A DNA stretch of 64,000 nucleotides from CAYUYV01 sp050331455. Its GTDB lineage: Bacteria > Pseudomonadota > Alphaproteobacteria > JAJFIK01. The notes beneath the pieces were generated by a model. It had not been told where the DNA came from. It was given only the letters and a program-made list of their open reading frames with translations, and did not search any database. How positions within the stretch are numbered: position 1 is the first letter of the stretch; each line of letters opens with the position of its first letter. Location: assembly GCA_050331455.1 (NCBI GenBank), contig JBHJGV010000007.1:68749-132748 (forward strand). The letters are read 5' to 3'. Positions 43,835-51,665 of the stretch are shown piece after piece. Position numbers and translations under genes: made by a program.

Positions 43835-43884
43835 GACCATCGATTCCGAACGGCACACGATCCTGAAACACCACTGATGTTCCG

Positions 43885-43907
43885 GGGCCGGCCTTTTGCC
43901 GGCCCTT
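43885..43907 (+). terminator. Hairpin between binding protein and PiT-like gene
   Basis: GGGCCGGC pairs perfectly with GCCGGCCC around a five-base loop, followed by TT only. It may be a weak terminator or an attenuator that lowers expression of the downstream transporter. Confidence 0.4.
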
Positions 43908-43961
43908 CGCCGGACAGGACCGAACGCTCAGATTACCATTGCCTTGTGGGGGCCTTTCACC

Positions 43962-45077
43962 ATGGACACGAGTCTTGCTTCCATCATGATGTTCGTGGGC
44001 TTCATGTTTGCGGCCTACTCCATCGTTGCCAATGATGCCATTCAGACCCTGGGGACGTTCCTCAGTTCGAACTCTCACCGCCCCTGGTGGCTCCTCTGGC
44101 TGTACGCCTCCACGATCCTGACGGGCGTGCTGGTCTATGGTTGGTTCGTGAATTACGGCGATGTGGCCTATGGGCGCCTTGCCAAGTTTCCCGAGCCGGA
44201 AGGCGGCGTGACCTGGATCCATGTGATCCCGCCCATTTTCATCCTGCTGCTGACTCGCTTCGGCATACCGGTCTCTACCACTTTCCTGGTGCTCACCGTT
44301 TTTGCGCCCACGAATACCCAGGCCGTGCTGATGAAATCGGTTTTGGGCTATGGGGTGGCCATCGGCGTCGGCCTGCTGGTTTATCTGGCCGTGTCCCGGC
44401 TGCTTGAAAAGCGCTTCATGGAAAGCGCGGGCGACAAGCCGGGTTGGTATTGGGTCGTGTTCCAGTGGGCGTCGACGGGCTTCCTGTGGAGCCAATGGCT
44501 GATCCAGGATCTTGCCAATATCTTCGTTTATCTGCCTCGGGAACTCGACGCGAGCGTCCTCGTGTTCTCGGTCGTGTTCATGCTCCTGCTTCACGCCATC
44601 ATTTTTGCGCGGCGCGGCGGCGAGATCCAAAAAATCGTCACCTCCAAGACCAACACAACGGACATCCGGGCAGCGACGATCATCGACCTGATCTACGCGT
44701 TCATCCTGCTGTACTTCAAGCAGATCTCGAATATTCCCATGTCCACCACCTGGGTGTTCCTCGGCCTTCTGGCCGGCCGGGAGATCGCGCTGACCTTGAT
44801 GGTCCAGCACCGGCCCATCTTCCAGTCCGTCAAGATGGCCGTCCAGGACCTGGCCCGGGCCCTGCTCGGCCTCGCGGTCAGCTTCGCCCTCGCCTTCGGC
44901 CTGCCGGCGCTGGACCGCATGCTTTTCACGCGCGCGGCGTCCGTGGACGGCAGCAATACGCGCGATGTTGAAGACGGTTCTGCAGCCGGTGAGCCTCCGG
45001 CCGCTCAAGACGAAGCGGCCATTGCGCCCCCGGCCATGGATCTCGTTCGCCAACCGGTCCGGGACATCGATCTTTAA
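43962..45077 (+). CDS. PiT-like inorganic phosphate transporter
   Basis: A 371-residue membrane protein with nine or ten helices. It shows the PHO4/PiT repeat signatures in modified form: VANDAIQTLGTF in place of GANDVANS, and FGIPVSTTFLVL and SNIPMSTTWVFLGLLAG in place of P-V-S-T-T-H. The inverted pair supports an ion-coupled phosphate carrier of a divergent subfamily. The C-terminal 50 residues are polar. ATG at 43962 is preferred; the earlier frame adds a non-hydrophobic head. A strong terminator follows. Confidence 0.78.
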   Translation: MDTSLASIMMFVGFMFAAYSIVANDAIQTLGTFLSSNSHRPWWLLWLYASTILTGVLVYGWFVNYGDVAYGRLAKFPEPEGGVTWIHVIPPIFILLLTRFGIPVSTTFLVLTVFAPTNTQAVLMKSVLGYGVAIGVGLLVYLAVSRLLEKRFMESAGDKPGWYWVVFQWASTGFLWSQWLIQDLANIFVYLPRELDASVLVFSVVFMLLLHAIIFARRGGEIQKIVTSKTNTTDIRAATIIDLIYAFILLYFKQISNIPMSTTWVFLGLLAGREIALTLMVQHRPIFQSVKMAVQDLARALLGLAVSFALAFGLPALDRMLFTRAASVDGSNTRDVEDGSAAGEPPAAQDEAAIAPPAMDLVRQPVRDIDL

Positions 45078-45098
45078 AAGACCGACACAGAACCTGCG

Positions 45099-45136
45099 AA
45101 AAACCCCGCGCCACGGAGCCGTGACGCGGGGTTTTT
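45099..45136. terminator. Bidirectional rho-independent terminator
   Basis: AAAAACCCCGCG pairs with CGCGGGGTTTTT, and the inner CACG/CGTG extends the stem. Poly-A on one side and poly-T on the other fit termination of both the PiT-like gene and the convergent TraB/GumN gene. Confidence 0.92.
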
Positions 45137-45177
45137 CGGTTGGGGGCGCCCGTCTGCGGCGACCGATGCCGACCGTC

Positions 45178-46155
45178 TCAGTAAGCGCGGTTTACCTGGT
45201 AACCCTGGGCTTCAAGCAGTGCCACGACGCTGTCGCGGCCAACCAGATGCCCGGCGCCGACGGCCACGAAAATTGTTTGGCCGCTGGCCATCAGATCCAT
45301 GATCGCGGGGATCCAGGCCCGGTTGCGCGCCACCAGCAGCGCGTCATAGGCCTCCGGATAATCCTTCAAAGCGTCGTTCAACAGATCGGCCAACTGCTGG
45401 GTGTCGCCGCCCGCCCAATGCCGCAGCATATCCCGCGCGATGTCGGGCTTTTCCCGAAGGTCCCGAACCGTGGCCTCCAGCATCGCCACCTGGATCGGCT
45501 CGCTCAAACCGTCGAGAAACGCAAGCTGCTGTTCGGCCGTTTCCAGGGACATGGTCCGGCGATTGCCGGCCCGAAGATCCGCCAGCAAGGATTCTTCCAC
45601 GCCGCGGCCGGCCGCAAAGCCCTCATTGCTGAAAAACCGGTTGGTCAAATACAGCGAAGCGTACCAGGGTCGCATCGGCAACAGCGCGGCGATCTCATCG
45701 CGGGCGAGGCCCAGACCGGCCGCCAGATCGGCAACCTGCGCCCAGCGCCGCGCATTCACGATGTCCGGCAGGGTCCGCCCGTCTTCGATGAAGCCGTATT
45801 TCAGCACAAGCTCCCGGACGCGGCTCAGGTCCACCCGGTCGATCTCCAATTCGAAAACGAAGACGTCCGCCTCCCGGATGGCACCCTCTATGGTTGCGGT
45901 TTTCCAGGTAACATCGGGCAAAGCGTGCATCGTGCCGAAGAGCCAACCTTGCTGGCCATCCTTGGCGACGCGCCAGATGGCCGGCTGGGCGGGCGTTGTC
46001 AGCGCAGGCCGCACCCCTTCGGCACGGGCCGGGGCCGGCTTTGAGGGAACAATGCCGGACCAGCCAAAACCCATCCAGACGGCAAGGCCGACCAGTACGG
46101 CGGACATGAAACGCATGAACCAGAATCCCTTTGCACTCCGCCTGAAGCGGATCAT
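45178..46155 (-). CDS. TraB/GumN family protein
   Basis: A 325-residue exported protein. An N-terminal hydrophobic segment (about residues 16-33) is followed by the TraB/GumN motifs GTMHALPDVTW, FELEID and, near the C-terminus, FVAVGAGHLVGRDSVVALL. These keep the two GxxH motifs (GTMH, GAGH) linked to metal-dependent peptidase activity in the TIKI relatives. The start is either 46155 or the ATG at 46116, which gives a more compact signal peptide. It lies 21 bases downstream of the NDUFAF6-like gene. Confidence 0.85.
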   Translation of the reverse strand: MIRFRRSAKGFWFMRFMSAVLVGLAVWMGFGWSGIVPSKPAPARAEGVRPALTTPAQPAIWRVAKDGQQGWLFGTMHALPDVTWKTATIEGAIREADVFVFELEIDRVDLSRVRELVLKYGFIEDGRTLPDIVNARRWAQVADLAAGLGLARDEIAALLPMRPWYASLYLTNRFFSNEGFAAGRGVEESLLADLRAGNRRTMSLETAEQQLAFLDGLSEPIQVAMLEATVRDLREKPDIARDMLRHWAGGDTQQLADLLNDALKDYPEAYDALLVARNRAWIPAIMDLMASGQTIFVAVGAGHLVGRDSVVALLEAQGYQVNRAY

Positions 46156-46176
46156 CGGCGCCGCCCCCGGAAAACG

Positions 46177-47046
46177 CTACATCCGGCACCGTCCGGCCGC
46201 CCAGAGCAGCGACACGATCCGTGTGGCAGTCCTCGGTGACGCAGGCGTGGCAAGGGGCGTGCAGGCGGCGCGTTCCACGTGGCGGACATAAGCGCGTGAG
46301 AGGGGGATGTAACACAGGGCGGGCCGCAGCGGCAGGGGAATCGCCCGGCCGGACAGGCGCTCGATCCCCATCCGGACCAGGGCGGCCTCGTCGAGGATAA
46401 TCTCGCTCAGGGCGTCGCGCCCGTCTTGCGACAACGTGCCGGCGAACAAGGGCTCAAGGTCGATACCGGCCGCAGCGACAGCCTCCCAGGGTAACACCAG
46501 CCGACGCCGTGCGGCCCAGAACGCGACCGATCGCAACAGGCCGAGCCGCGCCCAAAGGGCACCGGCCTCCTCGGCCAGGGCCAGATCGGCCGTGCTCGGT
46601 CGGGCCGGGTGACATAAAAGATCGAAAGCCGCACGCATCAAACCGCCGGCGGTCTTGCGTGCATAGGCCTCCCGGTCGTCCCGGGTCGCGAAGGGCACCT
46701 CTGCGAAATCTCCCTCGCGGGCATCGATCAGGGCGAGCAGGCCCTCGGGCGACAAGCCCTGGTCTAGGAGGGGCGCCAGGGCATGGGCGACCGGGTGACT
46801 GGCGCGCCCGTCTTGGGCAAGGCGCGCAACGGCATCCCGCCACCATTGCTGCCGGATCGCGCCGATCATGGGTTCTTTCACGAGTTCCGGTATGCGGGCG
46901 ACCTCTTGATAGAAGGCATAGAGGGTCAGGAGACCGGCCCGCTGCTCCGCCGGCGCCAGCAGGCTGGCGAAAAACCGGTCCGGGTCCGACCGACGGACCA
47001 AATCGGCGCAATAGGTCAGGTTCGGGTCGTCGGTCATGGACGCCAT
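46177..47046 (-). CDS. Squalene/phytoene synthase relative, NDUFAF6-like
   Basis: A 289-residue all-helical protein of the squalene/phytoene synthase superfamily: YCADLVRRSDPDRFFASLLAP, LLTLYAFYQEVARIPEL, IRQQWWRDAV, then AGALWARLGLLRSVAFWAARRR. The Asp-rich D-x3-D metal motifs needed to bind prenyl diphosphates are not kept, as in the complex I assembly factor NDUFAF6. An assembly or scaffolding role is therefore more likely than terpene synthesis. The start (ATG 47046 or 47037) is uncertain. Divergent from the superoxide dismutase gene. Confidence 0.75.
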   Translation of the reverse strand: MASMTDDPNLTYCADLVRRSDPDRFFASLLAPAEQRAGLLTLYAFYQEVARIPELVKEPMIGAIRQQWWRDAVARLAQDGRASHPVAHALAPLLDQGLSPEGLLALIDAREGDFAEVPFATRDDREAYARKTAGGLMRAAFDLLCHPARPSTADLALAEEAGALWARLGLLRSVAFWAARRRLVLPWEAVAAAGIDLEPLFAGTLSQDGRDALSEIILDEAALVRMGIERLSGRAIPLPLRPALCYIPLSRAYVRHVERAACTPLATPASPRTATRIVSLLWAAGRCRM

Positions 47047-47142
47047 GGTATCACGGCGCAGCGGCGCGGGTTTCAACGCGGTCATGGGGTCTCCTGGCGG
47101 GCGCGGGCAGCCGGCTGGTCGGCCTTGTCAGAGAAACAGTGG

Positions 47143-47170
47143 TTGAACTCTCGTTCGAAACGAACATTGT
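47143..47170 (+). promoter_or_regulatory. Possible sodB promoter with inverted repeat
   Basis: TTGAAC (47143-47148) and CATTGT (47165-47170) lie 16 bases apart. They match the vegetative hexamers only partly. Between them is a perfect inverted repeat, GTTCG-AAA-CGAAC (47153-47165), in the position of an operator. About 118 bases before the sodB start. Confidence 0.35.
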
Positions 47171-47288
47171 CTCTCCAGGGTCGATTCACAGGGTGAAACC
47201 ATGCCACGCCGTGGTTCGTTCCCCGACCCCGGGGCCTGCCCAGCCGCGGTGCCCCGTTTTGGATTCCTCCGACACAAAGAGGCTCACC

Positions 47289-47894
47289 ATGGCTTTCACG
47301 CTTCCCGACCTGCCCTATGCGAAAGATGCCCTGGCTCCGCATATGGGGGCCGAGACCGTCGAACTGCACCACGACAAGCACCACAACACCTATGTGGTCA
47401 ATGCAAACAAGCTCATCGAAGGCACTGGCCTCGAAGGCAAGAGCCTTGAGGAGGTCGTCACGGCGTCTTACGGCAAGAACCAGGGCCTGTTCAACAATGC
47501 CGCCCAACACTGGAACCATATCGAGTTCTGGAAATGGATGACGCCGAATCAGACCGCCATTCCCGGCAACCTCGAGGCCAAGCTGACAGAAGATTTCGGC
47601 TCCGTGGACAAATTCAAGGAAGACTTCGTGCAAGCCGGCGCAACCCAGTTCGGCTCCGGCTGGTGCTGGCTCGTCCTCAATACGCAAGGCAAGCTTGAAG
47701 TCACCAAAACGCCGAATGCGGAAAATCCGCTGGTGCACGGTCAAACGCCGCTGCTCGGCTGCGACGTGTGGGAACATTCCTACTATCTTGACTTCCGCAA
47801 CCGCCGTCCGGACTACGTCAAAAACTGGGTCGACACCCTGGTGAACTGGGAATATGTGGCCGAGCTGTTCGAAAAGGTGGCCAAAGCGGCCTGA
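47289..47894 (+). CDS. sodB: Superoxide dismutase, Fe/Mn type
   Basis: A 201-residue cytoplasmic enzyme that dismutates superoxide. Metal ligands are seen as His in ELHHDKHHNTYV, His in NNAAQHWNHIEFW, and Asp and His in GCDVWEHSYYLDFRNRRPDY. Residues such as GSGWCWLVL and AQHWNH with Gln-rich context suggest iron, but Mn or cambialistic use cannot be excluded. No signal peptide. GAGG lies six bases before ATG 47289. Followed by a clear terminator. Confidence 0.95.
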   Translation: MAFTLPDLPYAKDALAPHMGAETVELHHDKHHNTYVVNANKLIEGTGLEGKSLEEVVTASYGKNQGLFNNAAQHWNHIEFWKWMTPNQTAIPGNLEAKLTEDFGSVDKFKEDFVQAGATQFGSGWCWLVLNTQGKLEVTKTPNAENPLVHGQTPLLGCDVWEHSYYLDFRNRRPDYVKNWVDTLVNWEYVAELFEKVAKAA

Positions 47895-47914
47895 TCGTCC
47901 CTCTGCTGACCGTT

Positions 47915-47949
47915 AAGGGCCGGATCCGTGTTGCGGTCCGGCCCTTTTT
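47915..47949 (+). terminator. Rho-independent terminator of sodB
   Basis: AAGGGCCGGA pairs with TCCGGCCCTT around a 12-base loop and runs into a T-tract (47945-47949), about 20 bases after the sodB stop. Confidence 0.92.
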
Positions 47950-47999
47950 GGGTTTCGCGGCGTGGATCGCGGCGCACCGGTTCATGTGGCCTGACGCAA

Positions 48000-48776
48000 T
48001 CAGGGGTCGAAGACCCAGGATGGTTTGCGGCGTTCGCGGAAGGCCGCGATGCCCTCGGCGGCTTCCTCGGAGCGGAAGACACGGGCGCTCCATTCCGCCG
48101 TCTCGGCAAAAGCCTCATCGACGGATAAATCCGGTAGCCGCCGGATCAGCTTTTTGCACTCCGCCAGGGCCTGGGGTCCGCCCAAAGCAATCATGTTCAC
48201 CTGTCTTTCGATCGCGCTGTGCAGCGCATCCGCCGGGACCGCCCCATGGGCAAGGCCCATGGCCACGGCCTCGCGCCCGGTGAAGCGTTCGCCCGTAAGG
48301 AACAGTTTCGCGGCGTGATGGGGCCTGAGCTTGGGAAGGCAGACCACGGAAATGATGGCCGGGATGACGCCGATCCGCACCTCGCTGAAGCTGAAGGGCG
48401 CGTCTTCTACCGTGATGGCGATATCGGCGGCGCCGATGAGCCCGAGCCCGCCGGCAAAGGCCGCGCCATTGACCGCGGCAAGCACCGGTTTGGGGCTGTC
48501 CAGGATCGCCTTGAGCACGGTTTCAAAAGGCACGGCGCGGTCCCCCGTGGCGGACTGGCCGGGCGGGTTTTTGAGGTCCGCGCCGGCGCAAAAGGCCGGC
48601 CCATGGCCTGTGATCACAATGCAGCGGACGGATGGATCACCATTGGCCGTGGCCAGATGATCGAAAAGCTGGTTGACCAGTGTCGTCGACAGGGCGTTGC
48701 GGCTGTCCGGACGATTGAGCGTGATCCAGGCGGCACGGCCCCGGAGATCATAGAGGGTTTCCGTTGCCTCGCTCAT
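48000..48776 (-). CDS. Enoyl-CoA hydratase/isomerase, methylglutaconyl-CoA hydratase-like
   Basis: A 258-residue crotonase-fold enzyme. LNRPDSRNALS and the oxyanion-hole strands AFCAGADLKN and NGAAFAGGLGLIGAADI are present. The catalytic Glu that sits in SEVRIGVIPA is kept, while the other usual Glu (in GG-C-E-L) is absent. That pattern, with IPA-x-I-S, is close to methylglutaconyl- and related glutaconyl-CoA hydratases of leucine or isoprenoid breakdown. GGAGGAG lies upstream of ATG 48776. No other catabolic genes are adjacent, so the exact substrate is open. Confidence 0.82.
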   Translation of the reverse strand: MSEATETLYDLRGRAAWITLNRPDSRNALSTTLVNQLFDHLATANGDPSVRCIVITGHGPAFCAGADLKNPPGQSATGDRAVPFETVLKAILDSPKPVLAAVNGAAFAGGLGLIGAADIAITVEDAPFSFSEVRIGVIPAIISVVCLPKLRPHHAAKLFLTGERFTGREAVAMGLAHGAVPADALHSAIERQVNMIALGGPQALAECKKLIRRLPDLSVDEAFAETAEWSARVFRSEEAAEGIAAFRERRKPSWVFDP

Positions 48777-48831
48777 ACCGGCTCCTCCTTCACGACGCGA
48801 TCCTGCCGATGCCTGAGACAAAAGCGCCCGG

Positions 48832-51567
48832 TCATCCTTCGCGCCAGGCACGTCCGAAACTGTCGGTCAGCGGACTGATAAGATATTCGAACGGAGTCCG
48901 GCTCCCGGTATTGATGAACACCTCCGCCGGCATGCCCGGAGAAAGCGGCAGGCCTTGAAGGGCCGGGAAGCTCTCGTCGAGTTCGACCCGCGCGATGAAA
49001 TAGGCCTGCCCCGTGCGTTCATCTTCCCGCCGGTCGGCCGCCACATAAATCACCTTTCCCGGGATCTTGCCGAGTTCGCGCTGATTGAAAGCGGAAAGCT
49101 GAACATCGGCCGTCTGATCGATGGTGACCGAGTCGATGTCCTGGGGCTGGAGCTTGACCTCGACAATGAGGGCATCCCGGTCGGGCACGATTTCCATCAG
49201 AACCTGTCCGGGCCGGATCACCGCACCCACAGTGTGCACGGACAATCCCACCACGACACCGCTGACTGGCGCATTTATTTCCGTACGCTCCAGCGTATCG
49301 GCCATCATGCTCACCTCATTGCCGGACTCGAAGGCCTGGCGGTCCCATTGTTCCAACTCTTCCAGGACCTTGTCGCGGTAGGTGCTGATTTCCTGGGTGA
49401 TGCGCAGATTGGTTTCCGTGACGCCCTGTTCCGCTTGAGCGATCCGCGCCAGGGTCCCTGCCCGCTCGGCTTCCACTTCGGCCAGTTCCCGGTCGAGGGC
49501 GTTCACGCGCGTGCGCGCGGCAAAGCCCTTCTGGAGCAATTCCCGCAGGCCTTCGATTTCCTGGGACAGGAGACGGGCGCGCCGGTTGTTGGCCGCGGCC
49601 TGGCTGCGCAGGCCGGCGATTTCCGACTGGAGCTGCTCGATCCTCTGTTCGAGGAGCGAGATCTGACCCTGGTGCAGATTGCGCCGTGTCGTGAATGCTT
49701 CGAGCTGCGTCTTCAGCAGGGTGCGGATTTCCGGATCGTTCTGCCGCGACAGGAGATCCGGAGGAAACGGGATGGACTCAAGCCCGTCCCGCTCGGCGAT
49801 GAGGCGGGCGACGGACGCCCGCGCCTCGTCGAAACGGCGCTCCGAGATTGAATACCGAGCCAGTTCCCGGGTGCCGTCGAGGCGCATCAGCGGCGTTCCG
49901 GTGTTCACGAAATCGCCGTCCCGCACCAGGATCTCGCGGATGATCCCACCTTCCAGGTGCTGGACTTCCTTGCTCTGGCTGGACACTTTCAAGGATCCGG
50001 CGGCGATCACGGCGCTGTCGATCTGGGCCGCCAGGGACCAGGTGCCGAACAGGCCGAAGGTCAAGAACACGACGATCAGCCCGCCCCGGATCGGTTGGCG
50101 GAAGGCGGAGGGCCCCTGATTGCCGGTGCTCATCATCCTTTCGATGAAGCTGAACAGGCCGCTGGACTTTTCCTCCCCTGACAGATCATCGCCGGGCGGT
50201 TCCGGCCGGCGAGGACGGGTGCGTGGCTTTTTGCGGCCCCGGCGCACTGGCTTGGCCTGTTTGGGACGCCGCCGCGGCGGGTCCTGTTCGTCCGGAAGGG
50301 TCAGGGCCGGCGCGGGCTCATCATTGAATGGTGCTCCGGGTTCGCCTGGCGCCTCGTCCCAGCGGCTCGCCGCTGCTTCGGCGGTACGCCGCTTCACGCG
50401 GTTCAGGGGCAGCACTGACTGGCCGGTGTCGTATGTGTCGTCGCGGTACCCGTCCCGATCCCCGCTGCGGTCGCTAACCGCTGGAGTTTCGGGCTCCGGG
50501 GCCGGAGGTGGGGTTTCTTGGGCGTGCTCTGGGGCGTGGTCCGGAGTGTGGTCCGGACTGTCGGCCTGCTGAGGTTTCCGCGGGTCTGGAGCCGGTGCGG
50601 CGGGTGGATCGGAGCGGACCGCGGCGACCGGCAGAGCCGGCCGGCCGCTTTCGGACGCGTCGGTCCGGCCTTCAGGCTGCAAAGGGGCCTGGGATGGTAC
50701 GGGTGTCGGGGGCGTCACGGGAGACCATTCCGGGACGGGCGTCTCCATCGCTTGGCTTCGGTCCTCGTCGCTCTTGTTTTCCTCACTCACAGGGGCATTT
50801 TTGGCCGGGGTTGCGGCCGCCGGGGCAAAATGATCGGTGGGCGCATCGTCTGTGTCAGCTTTGGCCGGCACGGGGCGTCCGGTTCTTTCGAGCGAGCCGG
50901 TTCTTTCAAGCGAAAAGGTCTGGTCCTGGGGAATGGTCCGTTCCAAGGGAAGGCCGTCCTGAACCGGTGGATCGATAATGGGCGTGGAGTCCGGGGTATC
51001 GTCAGCGGGGGCAGACGGTCGCGGCGCGACCCGCTCGATCCCGGCTAGGCCCGGCGTGTCGTCCGACGCGTTGGGCCACGCCCGCGGCCCCGCGCCTTCG
51101 GGAGCCGGAGCGGGCCTGGCGTCGGTCGGAGCCGCGGTCCATGCTGCGGCGCGACCGAAGCCGTCGTCCGTTCTCGGCGGATCCGCTGGCGCTGAATCGG
51201 CAGGGCGCAGATCCCGATCCCCGTCGCTCAAAATGCGTTGCGGCGCGCGCATGGGCCGGCGTTTGGGCGGCTTGCCGGCGCCGAAAAGACCGAAGCCGCT
51301 CTTTTTGCGCGCAACCGGTCGCTTCGCGCGCGGACGATCGCGATCCTCTTCGAGGCTCCGGTCCGAGTCCTCCGTGGGCCCGTCCAGCGCTCCCCGCATT
51401 CTGAAATCATCGCTATCGGGACGATCATCATGGAATTGATCGGCCGATGCGGGCTCGGCGTTGCGCCCGTCCTCAGCGTCCCACCGCTCCTGATCGGGGC
51501 GGCGGGATCCGCGGCGCCGGCCCCCGATCGGGAAAGAGCCGTTTGATCCGTTGTCGAAGAGACCCAT
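48832..51567 (-). CDS. Type I secretion adaptor (HlyD family) with long disordered head
   Basis: A 911-residue membrane fusion protein. Only the last 430 residues are a normal HlyD adaptor: one transmembrane helix near 490-512, the DGDFVNTGTPLMRLDGTRE half-lipoyl, a long coiled coil (about 560-730), INAPVSGVVVGLSVHTVGAV, and the beta-barrel ending with GLPLSPGMPAEVFINTGSRT. The first 490 residues should be cytoplasmic and disordered: Pro-, Asp-, Ala- and Glu-rich, with tandem repeats (SLERTG twice, DHTPDHAPEH). A highly basic patch lies just before the membrane helix. The start is ATG 51567; others lie within 12 bases. It follows the ABC transporter gene by 98 bases. No TolC partner or RTX substrate gene lies in the window. 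Confidence 0.85.
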   Translation of the reverse strand: MGLFDNGSNGSFPIGGRRRGSRRPDQERWDAEDGRNAEPASADQFHDDRPDSDDFRMRGALDGPTEDSDRSLEEDRDRPRAKRPVARKKSGFGLFGAGKPPKRRPMRAPQRILSDGDRDLRPADSAPADPPRTDDGFGRAAAWTAAPTDARPAPAPEGAGPRAWPNASDDTPGLAGIERVAPRPSAPADDTPDSTPIIDPPVQDGLPLERTIPQDQTFSLERTGSLERTGRPVPAKADTDDAPTDHFAPAAATPAKNAPVSEENKSDEDRSQAMETPVPEWSPVTPPTPVPSQAPLQPEGRTDASESGRPALPVAAVRSDPPAAPAPDPRKPQQADSPDHTPDHAPEHAQETPPPAPEPETPAVSDRSGDRDGYRDDTYDTGQSVLPLNRVKRRTAEAAASRWDEAPGEPGAPFNDEPAPALTLPDEQDPPRRRPKQAKPVRRGRKKPRTRPRRPEPPGDDLSGEEKSSGLFSFIERMMSTGNQGPSAFRQPIRGGLIVVFLTFGLFGTWSLAAQIDSAVIAAGSLKVSSQSKEVQHLEGGIIREILVRDGDFVNTGTPLMRLDGTRELARYSISERRFDEARASVARLIAERDGLESIPFPPDLLSRQNDPEIRTLLKTQLEAFTTRRNLHQGQISLLEQRIEQLQSEIAGLRSQAAANNRRARLLSQEIEGLRELLQKGFAARTRVNALDRELAEVEAERAGTLARIAQAEQGVTETNLRITQEISTYRDKVLEELEQWDRQAFESGNEVSMMADTLERTEINAPVSGVVVGLSVHTVGAVIRPGQVLMEIVPDRDALIVEVKLQPQDIDSVTIDQTADVQLSAFNQRELGKIPGKVIYVAADRREDERTGQAYFIARVELDESFPALQGLPLSPGMPAEVFINTGSRTPFEYLISPLTDSFGRAWREG
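50536..50559. repeat. 12-bp tandem repeat in HlyD-like gene
   Basis: GTGGTCCGGAGT at 50536-50547 is followed by GTGGTCCGGACT at 50548-50559, one mismatch, in frame. It encodes part of the disordered head. Confidence 0.8.
50879..50914. repeat. 18-bp tandem repeat in HlyD-like gene
   Basis: Two 18-bp units beginning CCGGTTCTTTC lie side by side and differ at two positions. They encode the doubled LERTGS-type segment of the disordered head. Confidence 0.8.
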
Positions 51568-51665
51568 GGACGACATCACTCCTTACTGTGCGGTCCGGTC
51601 GCCTTGCGGCCTGTGGGGCACGGCTGCCTTCACGTGCTCGGAACCCGGTCCGTGTGCGGCGCGTC

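Noticed and set aside
46177..47046. Carotenoid or hopanoid biosynthesis by a squalene/phytoene synthase
   Set aside because: The Asp-rich substrate motifs are not kept and no crt or hpn genes are adjacent. The NDUFAF6-like reading fits better.
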